DNA of 64,000 nt from contig NZ_SJER01000001.1 of assembly GCF_004785955.1 (NCBI RefSeq), positions 682,001 to 746,000 on the forward strand, read 5' to 3'. The position numbers and the translations under genes were made by a program. The DNA is from Halostella litorea (GTDB lineage Archaea; Halobacteriota; Halobacteria; Halobacteriales; Natronoarchaeaceae). The first letter of the stretch is position 1; the number at the start of each line of letters is the position of its first letter. Shown piece by piece: positions 32,867-41,775 of this stretch. The notes beneath the pieces were generated by a model, which saw only the letters and a list, made by a program, of their open reading frames with translations, did no database searches and was not told the DNA's origin.

Positions 32867-33460
32867 ATGGAGCTCGCGCTGCTCTACAGCGGCGGGAAGG
32901 ACTCCACGCTCGCCGCGCTCCTCCTGGACGAGTTCTACGACGTGACCCTCGTGACGGGCACCTTCGGCGTCACCGACGAGTGGGAACACGCCCGCGACAC
33001 CGCCGAGACGGTCGGCTTCCCGTTCGAGCGGGTCGACCTCGACCGCGGGGTGGCCCGCGACGCCGTCGAGCGGATGCGCGAGGACGGCTACCCCCGCAAC
33101 GGCATCCAGCGCGTCCACGACCACGCGCTCGAACGCGTCGCCGAGCGGGAGGTCGACGCCGTCGCCGACGGCTCGCGCCGCGACGACCGCGTTCCCACCG
33201 TCTCCCGGGCCGAGGCCCAGAGCCTGGAGGACCGCCACGGCGTCGACTACATCGCGCCGCTGTCGGGCTTCGGCCGCGGCGCAGTCGACCGCCTCGTCGA
33301 CGCCACGCTCGAACTCGACGTCGGGCCGAGCGACGAGATCCACCGGGCCGACTACGAGGGCGAACTCCGGGCGCTGCTTGCCGACCGCCACGGCCCCGAG
33401 GCGGTCGCCGAGGTGTTCCCCGACCACGAGCAGACCCGGGTGACGGGCGTCCGGGAGTAG
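32867..33460 (+). CDS. PP-loop ATP pyrophosphatase family protein
   Basis: This 197-residue protein has the PP-loop LYSGGKDSTLAALLLDE at residues 5-21, the signature of N-type ATP pyrophosphatases (diphthine-ammonia ligase, NH3-dependent NAD synthase, tRNA thiolases). IADGSRRDDRVPTVSRAEA-like residues near 105 and DYIAPLSGFGRGAVDRL near 125 follow. The first nucleotide loop is intact, but the C-terminal half is shorter than Dph6, so the substrate is open. It follows the PDCD5 gene by one base and precedes hisS by 60 bases, suggesting a translation-related role. Confidence 0.8.
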   Translation: MELALLYSGGKDSTLAALLLDEFYDVTLVTGTFGVTDEWEHARDTAETVGFPFERVDLDRGVARDAVERMREDGYPRNGIQRVHDHALERVAEREVDAVADGSRRDDRVPTVSRAEAQSLEDRHGVDYIAPLSGFGRGAVDRLVDATLELDVGPSDEIHRADYEGELRALLADRHGPEAVAEVFPDHEQTRVTGVRE

Positions 33461-33520
33461 GCCGGCCGCGACCGTCCGGGGATAGCAGGTTTCAAGCGCG
33501 CCCCGGCGCAACGACGGGAC

Positions 33521-34825
33521 ATGTACGAGCGACTCAAGGGGTTCAGGGACTTCTACCCCGGCGAGATGGGCGCGCGGCGGGCGACCATCGACACGCTGGA
33601 GGACGCCGCCCGCCGGTACGGGTTCCGCGAGGTTGGAACGCCGGCGCTGGAATCGACCCGGATGTACGTCGACAAGAGCGGCGAGGGGATCGTCGACGAA
33701 CTGTACTCCTTCGAGGACCAGGGCGGCCGCGAGGTGGCGATGACGCCCGAACTGACGCCGACCGTCGCCCGGATGGTCGTCGCCAAGCAACAGGAGCTGT
33801 CGAAGCCGATCAAGTGGTTCTCGACCCGGCCGTTCTGGCGCTACGAGGAGCCCCAGCAGGGGCGGTTCCGCGAGTTCTACCAGACCAACGTCGACATCTT
33901 CGGCTCCGAGGACCCCACCGCCGACGCGGAGATACTGGCGTGGGCGGCCGACGCGCTGACCGGGCTGGGCCTCACCGGCGACCACTTCGAGTTCCGCGTC
34001 TCCCACCGCGACATCCTCGGCGGCCTGCTCGAAGCGTTCGACGCCGACGTGGACACGACCGCCGCGATCCGGGCCGTCGACAAGAGCGACAAGATAGAGA
34101 CCGCCGAGTACCACGGCCTGCTGACGGACGCGGGCCTGTCCTACGACCAGGCCGAGCGGTTCGACGACCTGCTCCGGGTCGGCGGCGACGACCTGGACGA
34201 ACTCGTCGCATTCGCCGAAACCGACCGCGTCGAGGCCGCGGTGACGAACCTCCAGGACGTGCTCGACGCCGCCGAGGACTTCGGCGCGCGCGAACACTGC
34301 ACCGTCTCGCTGGAGACCGCCCGCGGGCTGGACTACTACACCGGCGTCGTCTTCGAGTGCTTCGACTCGACCGGCGAGGTGTCGCGCTCCATCTTCGGCG
34401 GCGGCCGCTACGACGACCTCATCGAGAGCTTCGGCGGCCAGCCCACGCCGGCCGTCGGCGTCGCGCCCGGCCACGCCACGCTGTCGCTTCTGTGCCAGCG
34501 CGCCGGCGTCTGGCCCGACGAGGAGCTGTCGACCGACTACTACGTGCTCCAGGTGGGCGACACCCGGCCCGTCGCCGCCCGCGTCGCCGCCGACCTGCGC
34601 GAGCGCGGCCACGTCGTCGAGACGGACGTGGCCGGCCGGAGCTTCGGTGCGCAACTGGACTACGCGGACTCCATCAACGCCGAGACGGTCGTCATCGTCG
34701 GCGAGCAGGACCTCGAAAACGACGAGTTGACCATCAAGGACATGGAGAGCGGCGACCAGACGCAGGTGCCCGTCGACGAGTTCCCCGGCGACGCCGACGC
34801 GCCGACGTACGACGACGTCGCGTAG
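33521..34825 (+). CDS. hisS: histidyl-tRNA synthetase
   Basis: This 434-residue class II synthetase charges tRNA-His. Motif 1 lies around GFREVGTPALES, motif 2 around FRYEEPQQGRFREFYQ with WFSTRPFWRYE just before, and motif 3 in IFGGGRYDDLIESFGG. The histidine-specific LDYYTGVVFE block is near residue 270. The C-terminal anticodon-binding domain (about 335-430) starts at YYVLQVGDTRPVAAR. Length is normal. A GGTTTCAAG patch about 30 bases before the ATG may be the promoter. Confidence 0.94.
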   Translation: MYERLKGFRDFYPGEMGARRATIDTLEDAARRYGFREVGTPALESTRMYVDKSGEGIVDELYSFEDQGGREVAMTPELTPTVARMVVAKQQELSKPIKWFSTRPFWRYEEPQQGRFREFYQTNVDIFGSEDPTADAEILAWAADALTGLGLTGDHFEFRVSHRDILGGLLEAFDADVDTTAAIRAVDKSDKIETAEYHGLLTDAGLSYDQAERFDDLLRVGGDDLDELVAFAETDRVEAAVTNLQDVLDAAEDFGAREHCTVSLETARGLDYYTGVVFECFDSTGEVSRSIFGGGRYDDLIESFGGQPTPAVGVAPGHATLSLLCQRAGVWPDEELSTDYYVLQVGDTRPVAARVAADLRERGHVVETDVAGRSFGAQLDYADSINAETVVIVGEQDLENDELTIKDMESGDQTQVPVDEFPGDADAPTYDDVA

Positions 34826-34832
34826 GGCGACG

Positions 34833-34943
34833 CTAGTACGGCGTCACGCGAAGGCCGTCGACCCGGCGGAACTCGGCGACGTTTCCGGTCACGACGCCCG
34901 TATCGCGTTCGAGCGCCGTCGCTGCCCCGCCGCCCACCGCGTA
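34833..34943 (-). pseudogene. C-terminal remnant of a VapC-type PIN toxin gene
   Basis: On the minus strand a frame ending at the TAG 34833-34835 encodes GGGAATALERDTGVVTGNVAEF followed by RRVDGLRVTPY. This is the usual end of VapC PIN-domain toxins, with the last conserved acidic region and the TGNVAEF-type motif. The N-terminal half with the first catalytic Asp is missing: upstream of about 34943 the DNA is the promoter of the divergent SHOCT gene. No vapB is present. I read it as a decayed toxin-antitoxin locus. Confidence 0.55.
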
Positions 34944-34950
34944 CTTATTT
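34942..34950 (+). promoter_or_regulatory. TATA-like box of the SHOCT gene
   Basis: TACTTATTT lies about 29 bases before the ATG at 34976, with the spacing of a leaderless haloarchaeal promoter. It overlaps the upstream limit of the VapC remnant. Confidence 0.55.
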
Positions 34951-34975
34951 GGCGACCGCGGCGGAAGGCGGGAGC

Positions 34976-35401
34976 ATGAGCGATCGGAGCGTCGCCCAAG
35001 CCGTGATCAACCCCGCGACGATGTCGATGCTGGTCCTGGGGGCGGGTCTGGTCGCCGCCGCGGTCGACTATCCGCACACGGGTACCGTGTTCGCGGTCGG
35101 GTTCGCCGTCCTCGTGCCGCTGTCGGCGATACTCGGCGGCCACCTGTTCGACGAGGACGACGGGGAACGGGCCGGGGCGGGCGCGGCACGGTCCGGCGAG
35201 TCGGCCGACGTCGACGAGTCCGCGGCCCTCGAAACGCTCCGCGAGCGCTACGCCCGCGGCGAGATAGACGAACTGGAGTACGAGCGCCGGCTGGAGGCGC
35301 TGCTCGAAACCGAGAGCGTCGGCGAGGCCCGCGAGTACGTCCGCGGTCGGGGGGCCGAAGGGATGGCCGACCGCGCCGACGCCGAGCGGGACCGCCGCTG
35401 A
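34976..35401 (+). CDS. SHOCT domain membrane protein
   Basis: The protein has 141 residues. Two membrane helices (about 15-34 and 39-59) are followed by an acidic linker and a C-terminal SHOCT module (LETLRERYARGEIDELEYERRLEALLE, about 85-112), a short two-helix motif found at the ends of many prokaryotic membrane proteins. ATG 34976 is preferred because the TATA-like box lies 29 bases upstream; an earlier in-frame start would be inside the promoter. Its stop overlaps the truA ATG by one base (TGATG), so the pair is cotranscribed. Confidence 0.85.
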   Translation: MSDRSVAQAVINPATMSMLVLGAGLVAAAVDYPHTGTVFAVGFAVLVPLSAILGGHLFDEDDGERAGAGAARSGESADVDESAALETLRERYARGEIDELEYERRLEALLETESVGEAREYVRGRGAEGMADRADAERDRR

Positions 35402-36201
35402 TGGACGCCTACCGGGTCGCCTACGACGGCCGCCCGTTCCACGGGTTCCAGCGCCAACCGGACGTGCCGACCGTCGAGGACGCCATCCTCGACGCGCTCC
35501 GCGACCTGGGCGTGTTCGCGGGCGACGCGCCGCCCGGCTACGCCGCCGCGGGGCGCACGGACGCCGGCGTCTCGGCGGTCGCCCAGACGGTCGCGTTCGA
35601 GGCTCCCGACTGGCTCTCGCCCGCGGCGTTCAACGGCGAACTCCCCGCCGACGTCCGGGCGTGGGCGCGCGCCGACGCGCCCGACGGGTTCCACGCCACC
35701 CACGACGCCACGGCTCGCGAGTACGTCTACCACCTCCACGCACCCGAAGCGGACCCCGAGCGGGCGCGGGCGGCGCTCGACGGCCTCGCCGGCGAGCACG
35801 ACTTCCACAACCTGACGCCCGACGGGACGGGCACGGTCCGGGACCTGTCGGCGTCGCTGTCGGTCGACGGCGAGTACCTCGTCCTGACGTTCCGCGCGGG
35901 CGGGTTCGCCCGGCAACTGGTCCGGCGGCTCGTCTCGCTCGTCCGCGCGGTCGCCGTCGGGGCGGCCGACGTGGGGAAAGTCGAGCGCGCGCTCGCCCCG
36001 GAGCCGCTGCCCGGCCACGAGGGGATCGCCCCCGCCCCCGCCTTTCCGCTGGTGCTGACCGGCGTCGACTACCCCGCCCTCGACTTCGCGGTCGACCCGG
36101 ACGCCGCGGCCAGCGCCCGGGCGGTCTTCGCCGAGCGCCGCGCCGACTGGCGGACGCGGGCGCGGGTGGCGGGCGAGGTGGCCGACCGCTTAGGCCGCTA
36201 A
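35401..36201 (+). CDS. truA: tRNA pseudouridine(38-40) synthase TruA
   Basis: This 266-residue enzyme isomerises U38-U40 of the anticodon arm. The N-terminal YDGRPFHGFQRQP motif and the catalytic AAGRTDAGVSAV (Asp near residue 59) are clear. The second half has HDATAREYVYHLHAPE and FRAGGFARQLVRRLV. The size fits archaeal members. Its last 12 bases overlap the end of the convergent PQQ-propeller gene. It is the third pseudouridine-related tRNA gene in the window after pus10 and trmY. Confidence 0.92.
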   Translation: MDAYRVAYDGRPFHGFQRQPDVPTVEDAILDALRDLGVFAGDAPPGYAAAGRTDAGVSAVAQTVAFEAPDWLSPAAFNGELPADVRAWARADAPDGFHATHDATAREYVYHLHAPEADPERARAALDGLAGEHDFHNLTPDGTGTVRDLSASLSVDGEYLVLTFRAGGFARQLVRRLVSLVRAVAVGAADVGKVERALAPEPLPGHEGIAPAPAFPLVLTGVDYPALDFAVDPDAAASARAVFAERRADWRTRARVAGEVADRLGR

Positions 36202-37563
36202 CGCGTACAGCGTCCCGTCGCGGTCGACGGCGTACAGCCCCCCGTCGACGAGCGCCGGGGAGGCGACGACCGGCGCGTCGGTCCCGAACGCGAACGCCCG
36301 GGTCCCGTCCGCGAGGGCGAGGGCGACGACGCCGCGGTCGGTGCCCAGGTACGCCCGCTCCGGCCCGACGGCGGGCGACGAGCGGACCGCGGCCCCGCGC
36401 TCCTGCCGTGTCCCGAACGCGCCGCCGGCGTCCGGGGCGGCCCACAGCGGGTCGCCCGCGCCGTCGAACGCGTACGTTCCGTCCTCCCCGCGGAGGACGA
36501 CCGCCGTTCCGTCGGCGACGGCCGGCGAGGAGTCGACGACCGGTTGCTCCTGTGCGGAGCGCGCCGCCGGATACGCCGCCCCGCCGCGGCGGGCCGACCA
36601 CGCCACCTCCCCGTTTCCGGCCGCCAGCGCCAGGACCGACCCGTCGAGGCCGGCGACGTGGACGACCCCGTCGTGGACCGCGGGGGAGGCGGTCACCCCC
36701 GCGGGCGCGTCGACCCGCCAGTCGGGGTCGCCCGTGCCGGCGTCGAGGGCGACGACCGTCCGCCCGGCGGCCGCGTACACGGTCCCGTCGGCGACCGCTG
36801 GCGTCGCGACGACCGACGCGGCGGCCTGCCCCCGCGGCGGATAGCCGGTGCCCCTCGCGGGGGTCCGCCACTCGGGGTCGCCCGTCTCGGCGTCGAACAC
36901 ACACACCGCGCCGTCGTCGCTCCCGACGTACACGGTCCCGTCGACGACCGTCGGCGACGACGAGACTTCGGGGGCGACCTGCTGGGCGGTCGCGCCGTAG
37001 CCGTACGAGTCGGCGCCGATAGCCGTGCGCCACTGCACGCTGCCGTCGCCGGCGTCGACGGCGTACAGTGTCCCGTCGGCGTCCGCGGCGTACGCAAGGT
37101 CTCCGGCGACGGCCGGCGTCGCGGTCACGGCCGCGTCGGTCGGGGCCGTCCACGCCGGGTCCCCCTCCGCGGTGAACGCGCGAACCCCGTCGTCCGCCCC
37201 GACGAGCACCCGCCCGCCTGCGGCCACCGGCGACGAGAGCCCGTTGCCGCCGGCGACGGTCCAGCGAGCCGTCGGCATCGCGTCCGGCCCCGCGGCGGAC
37301 GCGGTCCCGGTGTTTCGCTCGTCCGCACGGAACGCGGGCCAGCCCCCGGCCGCCGCGCCGCCGTCGTCGGTCGTGGTAGGTGCGGCCGTCTCCGACCCGT
37401 CGGCGTCCGCGTCGGTCGCCGGGGTCGCCCCGTCCGTCCCGTCGTTGCCGAACCCGGAGCCGCCGCATCCCGCGAGGCCGACCGCGAGCGCCGCCCCCGC
37501 GGCCCCGACGAACCGGCGGCGCGTGCGTTCCGGGCGCTTACCGTCGCTCCCGTCCCGTGTCAT
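36190..37563 (-). CDS. Tat-exported PQQ-like beta-propeller lipoprotein
   Basis: The protein has 457 residues. The twin-arginine signal RRRFVGAAG is followed by a lipobox LAGC (Cys near residue 33), then a Thr/Asp/Gly linker. From about residue 75 there are seven or eight repeats of the PQQ type, with recurring cores such as SSPTVVDGTVYVGSDDG, ATPAVADGTVYAAAG and SPAVHDGVVHVAGLDG. These form a beta-propeller facing outside the cell. Similar haloarchaeal proteins are called PQQ-binding-like or BamB-like; no evidence of a bound cofactor is seen. It overlaps truA convergently by 12 bases. Confidence 0.85.
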   Translation of the reverse strand: MTRDGSDGKRPERTRRRFVGAAGAALAVGLAGCGGSGFGNDGTDGATPATDADADGSETAAPTTTDDGGAAAGGWPAFRADERNTGTASAAGPDAMPTARWTVAGGNGLSSPVAAGGRVLVGADDGVRAFTAEGDPAWTAPTDAAVTATPAVAGDLAYAADADGTLYAVDAGDGSVQWRTAIGADSYGYGATAQQVAPEVSSSPTVVDGTVYVGSDDGAVCVFDAETGDPEWRTPARGTGYPPRGQAAASVVATPAVADGTVYAAAGRTVVALDAGTGDPDWRVDAPAGVTASPAVHDGVVHVAGLDGSVLALAAGNGEVAWSARRGGAAYPAARSAQEQPVVDSSPAVADGTAVVLRGEDGTYAFDGAGDPLWAAPDAGGAFGTRQERGAAVRSSPAVGPERAYLGTDRGVVALALADGTRAFAFGTDAPVVASPALVDGGLYAVDRDGTLYALAA

Positions 37564-37670
37564 ACCCGACACGTTTCAATCGGGCAACTTCGCCCTTCCG
37601 GTCCCGGCACCGGCCGTGGCAAGAACCGTGAAAGACAAGCCTTACCACCGGGCTGAACCAAGGGAGGGCC

Positions 37671-39461
37671 ATGAGTTCGGTACCCGAACGCTCGGAGATA
37701 GAGCCCGAGTACAAGTGGGACCTGGAGAGCGTCTACGCGGACGACGACGAGTGGGAAGCCGCCTACGAGGACGTCGCCGAACGCGTGGCGGAGCTATCCG
37801 CGTACGAGGGCCGCGTCACCGAGGACGGGGAGACGCTGCTGTCGGTGCTGGAACTGCGCGACTCGATCATGCGCGACGTGTCGAAGGTCGCCGCCTACGC
37901 CCGGATGCGGCGGGATGAGGACACCCGCGACCAGGAGTACCAGGCGCTGACCGCCCGCGCCCAGTCGCTCCACGCCGACGCCGCCAGCGCGGCGAGCTTC
38001 ATCGAGCCGGAGATACAGGACCGCACCCGCGAGGAACTGACGGAGATGGTCGAGGCGACCGAGGGGCTGGAGACGTACGACCACTACATCGACGACGCCC
38101 TGCGGATGAAAGCGCACACCCGCTCGGCCGAGGTCGAGGAGCTGCTGGCCGAACTGGGCGAGGTGACCCACGGCACGGGCGAGGTGTACAACATGCTCAC
38201 CAACGCCGACATGGAGTTCCCGACGGTCGAGGACCCCGACGGGGACGCCGTCGAGATCAGCCTGAGCAACTTCACCACCCTCCAGAAGCGCCAGGACCGC
38301 GAGTTCCGCCGCGAGGTGTACGAACAGTTCTACGACGAGTGGGCGACCGTGCGCAACGCCGTCGGCACGGCCTACAAGAACAGCGTGAAGGCAGACGTAA
38401 AGGAGGCGCAGGCGCGGGACTACGACACCGCCCGCGAGGCGGCGCTCGACGGCCCCAACATCCCCGAGGACGTGTACGACAACCTCGTCGACACGGCCCG
38501 GGACAACCTCGACACGCTCCACCGCCACGCCGACCTGAAACGCGAGGCGCTCGGCGTCGACGAGCTCCGGATGTGGGACCTGTACATGCCCATGACCGAG
38601 AGCGAGAGCCCCGAGGTCACCTACGAGGAAGCCAAGGAGCACGTCGTCGAGGCCGTCGCCGCGCTCGGCGACGACTACCAGTCCCGCGTCGCGGAGGGGC
38701 TCGAATCGCGCTGGGTCGACGTGTACGAAAACCGCGGCAAGCAGGCCGGCGCGTACTCCGGCGGCACGTATGACACCCAGCCGTTTATCCTGATGAACTA
38801 CCAGGACGACATCTCCTCGATGTACACGCTGGCCCACGAGCTGGGCCACTCGCTGCACTCCCAGTACACCAGCGAGGAGCAGCCCTACGTGTACAGCGAC
38901 TACGAGATATTCGTGGCCGAGGTGGCAAGCACCGTCAACGAGGCGCTGCTCACCCACCACCTGCTGGACACCGTCGAGGACCCCGAGTTCCGCCGGCACG
39001 TCCTGAACGAGTACCTCGAACGGTTCCGCTCGACGCTGTACCGCCAGACGATGTTCGCGGACTTCGAGCACCGCGTCCACCAGCTGGAGGAAAACGACGA
39101 GGCGATCACCGCAGACCGGCTCGACGAGCTGTACGGCGACCTGAAGTCGGAGTTCTACGAGCCGGCCGTCGTCGACGACCGGATCGCCCGCGAGTGGATG
39201 CGCATCCCGCACTTCTACCGGGCGTACTACGTGTTCCAGTACAGCACCGGCATCAGCGCCGCCGTCGCGCTCGCGCAGGGCATCCTCGAGGAGGGCGAGC
39301 CCGCGGCCGAGCGCTACATCGAGTTCCTCAAGCGCGGCTCCCGGGAGTACCCGCTCGAACTGCTCCGGCACGCCGGCGTCGACATGAGCTCGCCCGAGCC
39401 GGTCCAGCGCGCGCTCGACGAGTACGACGAGCATCTCGACGAGATGGCGGAGCTGATCTGA
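37671..39461 (+). CDS. pepF: oligoendopeptidase F
   Basis: This 596-residue M3 metallopeptidase cleaves short peptides in the cytoplasm, acting after proteasome and other proteases. The zinc site HELGHS begins at residue 389. The third ligand Glu is in EVASTVNEAL about 24 residues later, and HFYRAYYVFQYSTGISA near 510 lines the active site. The length and the helical N-terminal part (1-150) are as expected. It follows the divergent propeller gene. An ATP-dependent protease component (PAN) gene lies 120 bases downstream. Confidence 0.92.
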   Translation: MSSVPERSEIEPEYKWDLESVYADDDEWEAAYEDVAERVAELSAYEGRVTEDGETLLSVLELRDSIMRDVSKVAAYARMRRDEDTRDQEYQALTARAQSLHADAASAASFIEPEIQDRTREELTEMVEATEGLETYDHYIDDALRMKAHTRSAEVEELLAELGEVTHGTGEVYNMLTNADMEFPTVEDPDGDAVEISLSNFTTLQKRQDREFRREVYEQFYDEWATVRNAVGTAYKNSVKADVKEAQARDYDTAREAALDGPNIPEDVYDNLVDTARDNLDTLHRHADLKREALGVDELRMWDLYMPMTESESPEVTYEEAKEHVVEAVAALGDDYQSRVAEGLESRWVDVYENRGKQAGAYSGGTYDTQPFILMNYQDDISSMYTLAHELGHSLHSQYTSEEQPYVYSDYEIFVAEVASTVNEALLTHHLLDTVEDPEFRRHVLNEYLERFRSTLYRQTMFADFEHRVHQLEENDEAITADRLDELYGDLKSEFYEPAVVDDRIAREWMRIPHFYRAYYVFQYSTGISAAVALAQGILEEGEPAAERYIEFLKRGSREYPLELLRHAGVDMSSPEPVQRALDEYDEHLDEMAELI

Positions 39462-39562
39462 GGCGCTGAGCCGCCGTCGTGGCCGACAGCCCGCGATAGG
39501 CGGCGGCGATCCCGGGGGTCGGCCCGTATCGCCCGCGACCCAAAGGCACATTTACGCAGCGT

Positions 39563-39570
39563 TTCTTAAC
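39563..39570 (+). promoter_or_regulatory. TATA-like box of the PAN gene
   Basis: TTCTTAAC lies about 20 bases before the ATG at 39583, consistent with a leaderless transcript. Confidence 0.4.
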
Positions 39571-39582
39571 CGTGTATAACCG

Positions 39583-40821
39583 ATGTCACGCAGCCCCTCG
39601 CTCCCGGACAGGCCGCGGCTCGAGCTCGACCCCGAGATGTCCGACGAGGAGCGTCTGGAAGCGCTCCGCGAACATTTCGCCGAGATCGTCGAGGTCCACG
39701 ACGAACTCACCGAACAGCTGGACGCCGCCGACGACCGCCGGGCGGAGCTCAAAGGCGAGGTCGACCGGCTCGAACGCGAAAACGAGACGCTGAAGACCTC
39801 CTCGCTGTACGTCGCCACCGTCGAGGAGGTGTCCGACGGCGAGGTCGTCGTCAAGCAACACGGCAACAACCAGGAGGTGCTGACCGAGGTCTCCTCGCGG
39901 ATGGGGGAGCGACTGGAGGCGGGCGACCGCGTGGCCGTCAACGACTCCTTCAGCGTCCAGACGATCCTCGACAACGAGACCGACGCCCGCGCCCAGGCGA
40001 TGGAGATAGACGACAGCCCCACGGTCCGCTACGAGGACATCGGCGGCATCGACGAGCAGGTCCGCGAGGTCCGCGAGGCCGTCGAGGAGCCGCTCATCAA
40101 TCCCGGGAAGTTCGCCGAGGCCGGCATCGAGCCGCCAAGCGGCGTCCTCCTGCACGGCCCGCCCGGGACGGGGAAGACGATGCTGGCGAAGGCCGTCGCC
40201 AACGAGACCGACGCGACGTTCATCAAGATGGCCGGCTCCGAACTCGTCCGGAAGTTCATCGGCGAGGGGTCGCGGCTCGTCCGCGACCTGTTCGAACTGG
40301 CGGCCGAGCGCCAGCCCGCGATCATCTTCGTCGACGAGATAGACGCCATCGCGGCAAAGCGCACGGAGTCGAAGACCTCCGGCGACGCCGAGGTCCAGCG
40401 CACGATGATGCAGTTGCTCTCGGAGATGGACGGCTTCGACGACCGCGGGAACATCCGCATCATCGCGGCGACGAACCGCTTCGACATGCTCGACCGCGCG
40501 ATCCTCCGGCCCGGCCGCTTCGACCGCCTCATCGAGGTGCCCGAGCCCGACCACGAGGGGCGCGTCCAGATCCTGCGGATCCACACCCGCGACATGAACA
40601 CGGCCGATAGCGTCGACTTCGACGCGCTGGCCGACCGCACCGAGGGGTACAGCGGCGCGGAGATCGAGTCGCTCACCACCGAGGCCGGCATGTTTGCCAT
40701 CCGCGACGGCCGCACCGAGGTCCGGATGACCGACTTCGAGGAGGCCCTCGACAAGATCGAGGACGACGACGGCGCGGGCGACACCGTGACGAGCGGCGGC
40801 TACCCCGACTACGCGTACTGA
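39583..40821 (+). CDS. pan: proteasome-activating nucleotidase (PAN)
   Basis: The protein has 412 residues. A coiled coil (about 20-68), then an OB domain (SSLYVATVEEVSDGEVVVKQHG) and an AAA+ module: Walker A GPPGTGKT near 192, Walker B IIFVDEID near 247, SRH with NRFDMLDRAILRPGRFDR near 305. PAN forms a hexamer that unfolds proteins into the 20S proteasome. The C-terminus ends DYAY. The usual HbYX gate-opening tail has Tyr second from last, so YAY is a variant. It stands 120 bases downstream of pepF and has its own promoter-like box. Confidence 0.93.
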   Translation: MSRSPSLPDRPRLELDPEMSDEERLEALREHFAEIVEVHDELTEQLDAADDRRAELKGEVDRLERENETLKTSSLYVATVEEVSDGEVVVKQHGNNQEVLTEVSSRMGERLEAGDRVAVNDSFSVQTILDNETDARAQAMEIDDSPTVRYEDIGGIDEQVREVREAVEEPLINPGKFAEAGIEPPSGVLLHGPPGTGKTMLAKAVANETDATFIKMAGSELVRKFIGEGSRLVRDLFELAAERQPAIIFVDEIDAIAAKRTESKTSGDAEVQRTMMQLLSEMDGFDDRGNIRIIAATNRFDMLDRAILRPGRFDRLIEVPEPDHEGRVQILRIHTRDMNTADSVDFDALADRTEGYSGAEIESLTTEAGMFAIRDGRTEVRMTDFEEALDKIEDDDGAGDTVTSGGYPDYAY

Positions 40822-40972
40822 CGGCCCCGTTCAGTCGGGGTCCGCGACCGCGAGCGAGCACCCCCACGTGAACGATCCCCCTTCCTCCGTCCCGGCCCCC
40901 GCCGGCCGGAGCGCGACCGCCCCGGCCCGGTAACCGCCGCATTCTTTTCCCGGGGGTCGTCCTACGCCGGCC

Positions 40973-41224
40973 ATGGCACAGCGGACGGACGCCACGCTGT
41001 CGATGAACCGCGAGGAACTCGGCAACTACCTGAAGCGACTGGGCGACGAGATCGACGGGGAGGGCGACATCACGGTCCCGGTCGACAACCGCCGGGTCCG
41101 GCTCCACCCCTCGGAGGCGATCACCTGCGACGTCGAGGTGGTCGAGCGCTCGTCGCTGCTGCGCGGGAGCAAGGAGACGGTCTCGCTCGAACTGAGCTGG
41201 AAGCCGAAACGGGAGGGGACGTAG
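40973..41224 (+). CDS. amphi-Trp domain protein
   Basis: This 83-residue, single-domain protein has a short amphipathic N-terminal helix (MNREELGNYLKRLGDEI), strands around ITVPVDNRRVRLHPSEAITC, and ends with SLELSWKPKRE. The Trp in this last strand is the conserved residue that names the amphi-Trp family. It is common in haloarchaea and is of unknown function. It lies 18 bases from the convergent UspA gene and 151 bases after PAN. Confidence 0.8.
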   Translation: MAQRTDATLSMNREELGNYLKRLGDEIDGEGDITVPVDNRRVRLHPSEAITCDVEVVERSSLLRGSKETVSLELSWKPKREGT

Positions 41225-41242
41225 CGGCCGCCGGCGGCCGGC

Positions 41243-41671
41243 TCAGCGGACGACGGTCACCGGCACCGGCGAGCGTCGGATCACGGCCTCGGCGACGCTG
41301 CCGACCAGAATGCGCGTCACGCCGGAGCGCCCGTGGCTCCCCGTGACGATGTGGTCGATCCCCTCGTTCTCGGCGTACTCGACGATGGCGTTGGCGGGGC
41401 CGCCCACCTCAATGGCGCTCTCGACGTCGACGCCGGCCGCCTCGGCGCGGTCGACGGCTGATTCGAGTATCTCGGCGGCGTTCGCGCGGGCCTCCTCGTA
41501 CCACTCCTCGGGGTAGCTCGGCGTCGTCGCGCGCCCCCCGTACCCGGCCTCGCCGGGGTCGATGGCGTACAGTACGACGAGTTCGTCGTCCGCATGTTCC
41601 TCCAGCGCGTAGTCGAGCGCGTCCTCGGCCTGGGGCGAGCCATCGTACGCCACGAGAATCCGCTTTCCCAT
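41243..41671 (-). CDS. universal stress protein UspA family
   Basis: This 142-residue protein starts MGKRILVAYDGSPQAEDALDYA. The ATP-binding type signature is present: an Asp near the first strand, and IVTGSHGRSGVTRILVGSVAEAVI near residue 112 (G-x2-G-x9-G pattern), ending PVPVTVVR. Likely a dimeric nucleotide-binding stress protein in the cytoplasm. The frame is open five codons further upstream, but ATG 41671 matches the family. It is convergent with the amphi-Trp gene. Confidence 0.88.
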   Translation of the reverse strand: MGKRILVAYDGSPQAEDALDYALEEHADDELVVLYAIDPGEAGYGGRATTPSYPEEWYEEARANAAEILESAVDRAEAAGVDVESAIEVGGPANAIVEYAENEGIDHIVTGSHGRSGVTRILVGSVAEAVIRRSPVPVTVVR

Positions 41672-41775
41672 GGCCGACGATATCACCGCGCGCGGTTAAA
41701 ATCCCCGACACCGACCACGTCCCGCCCCGGCACGGCGAGCAGGGGAGCCAGCGGGGACGGATGGCCCGCGCGGCG

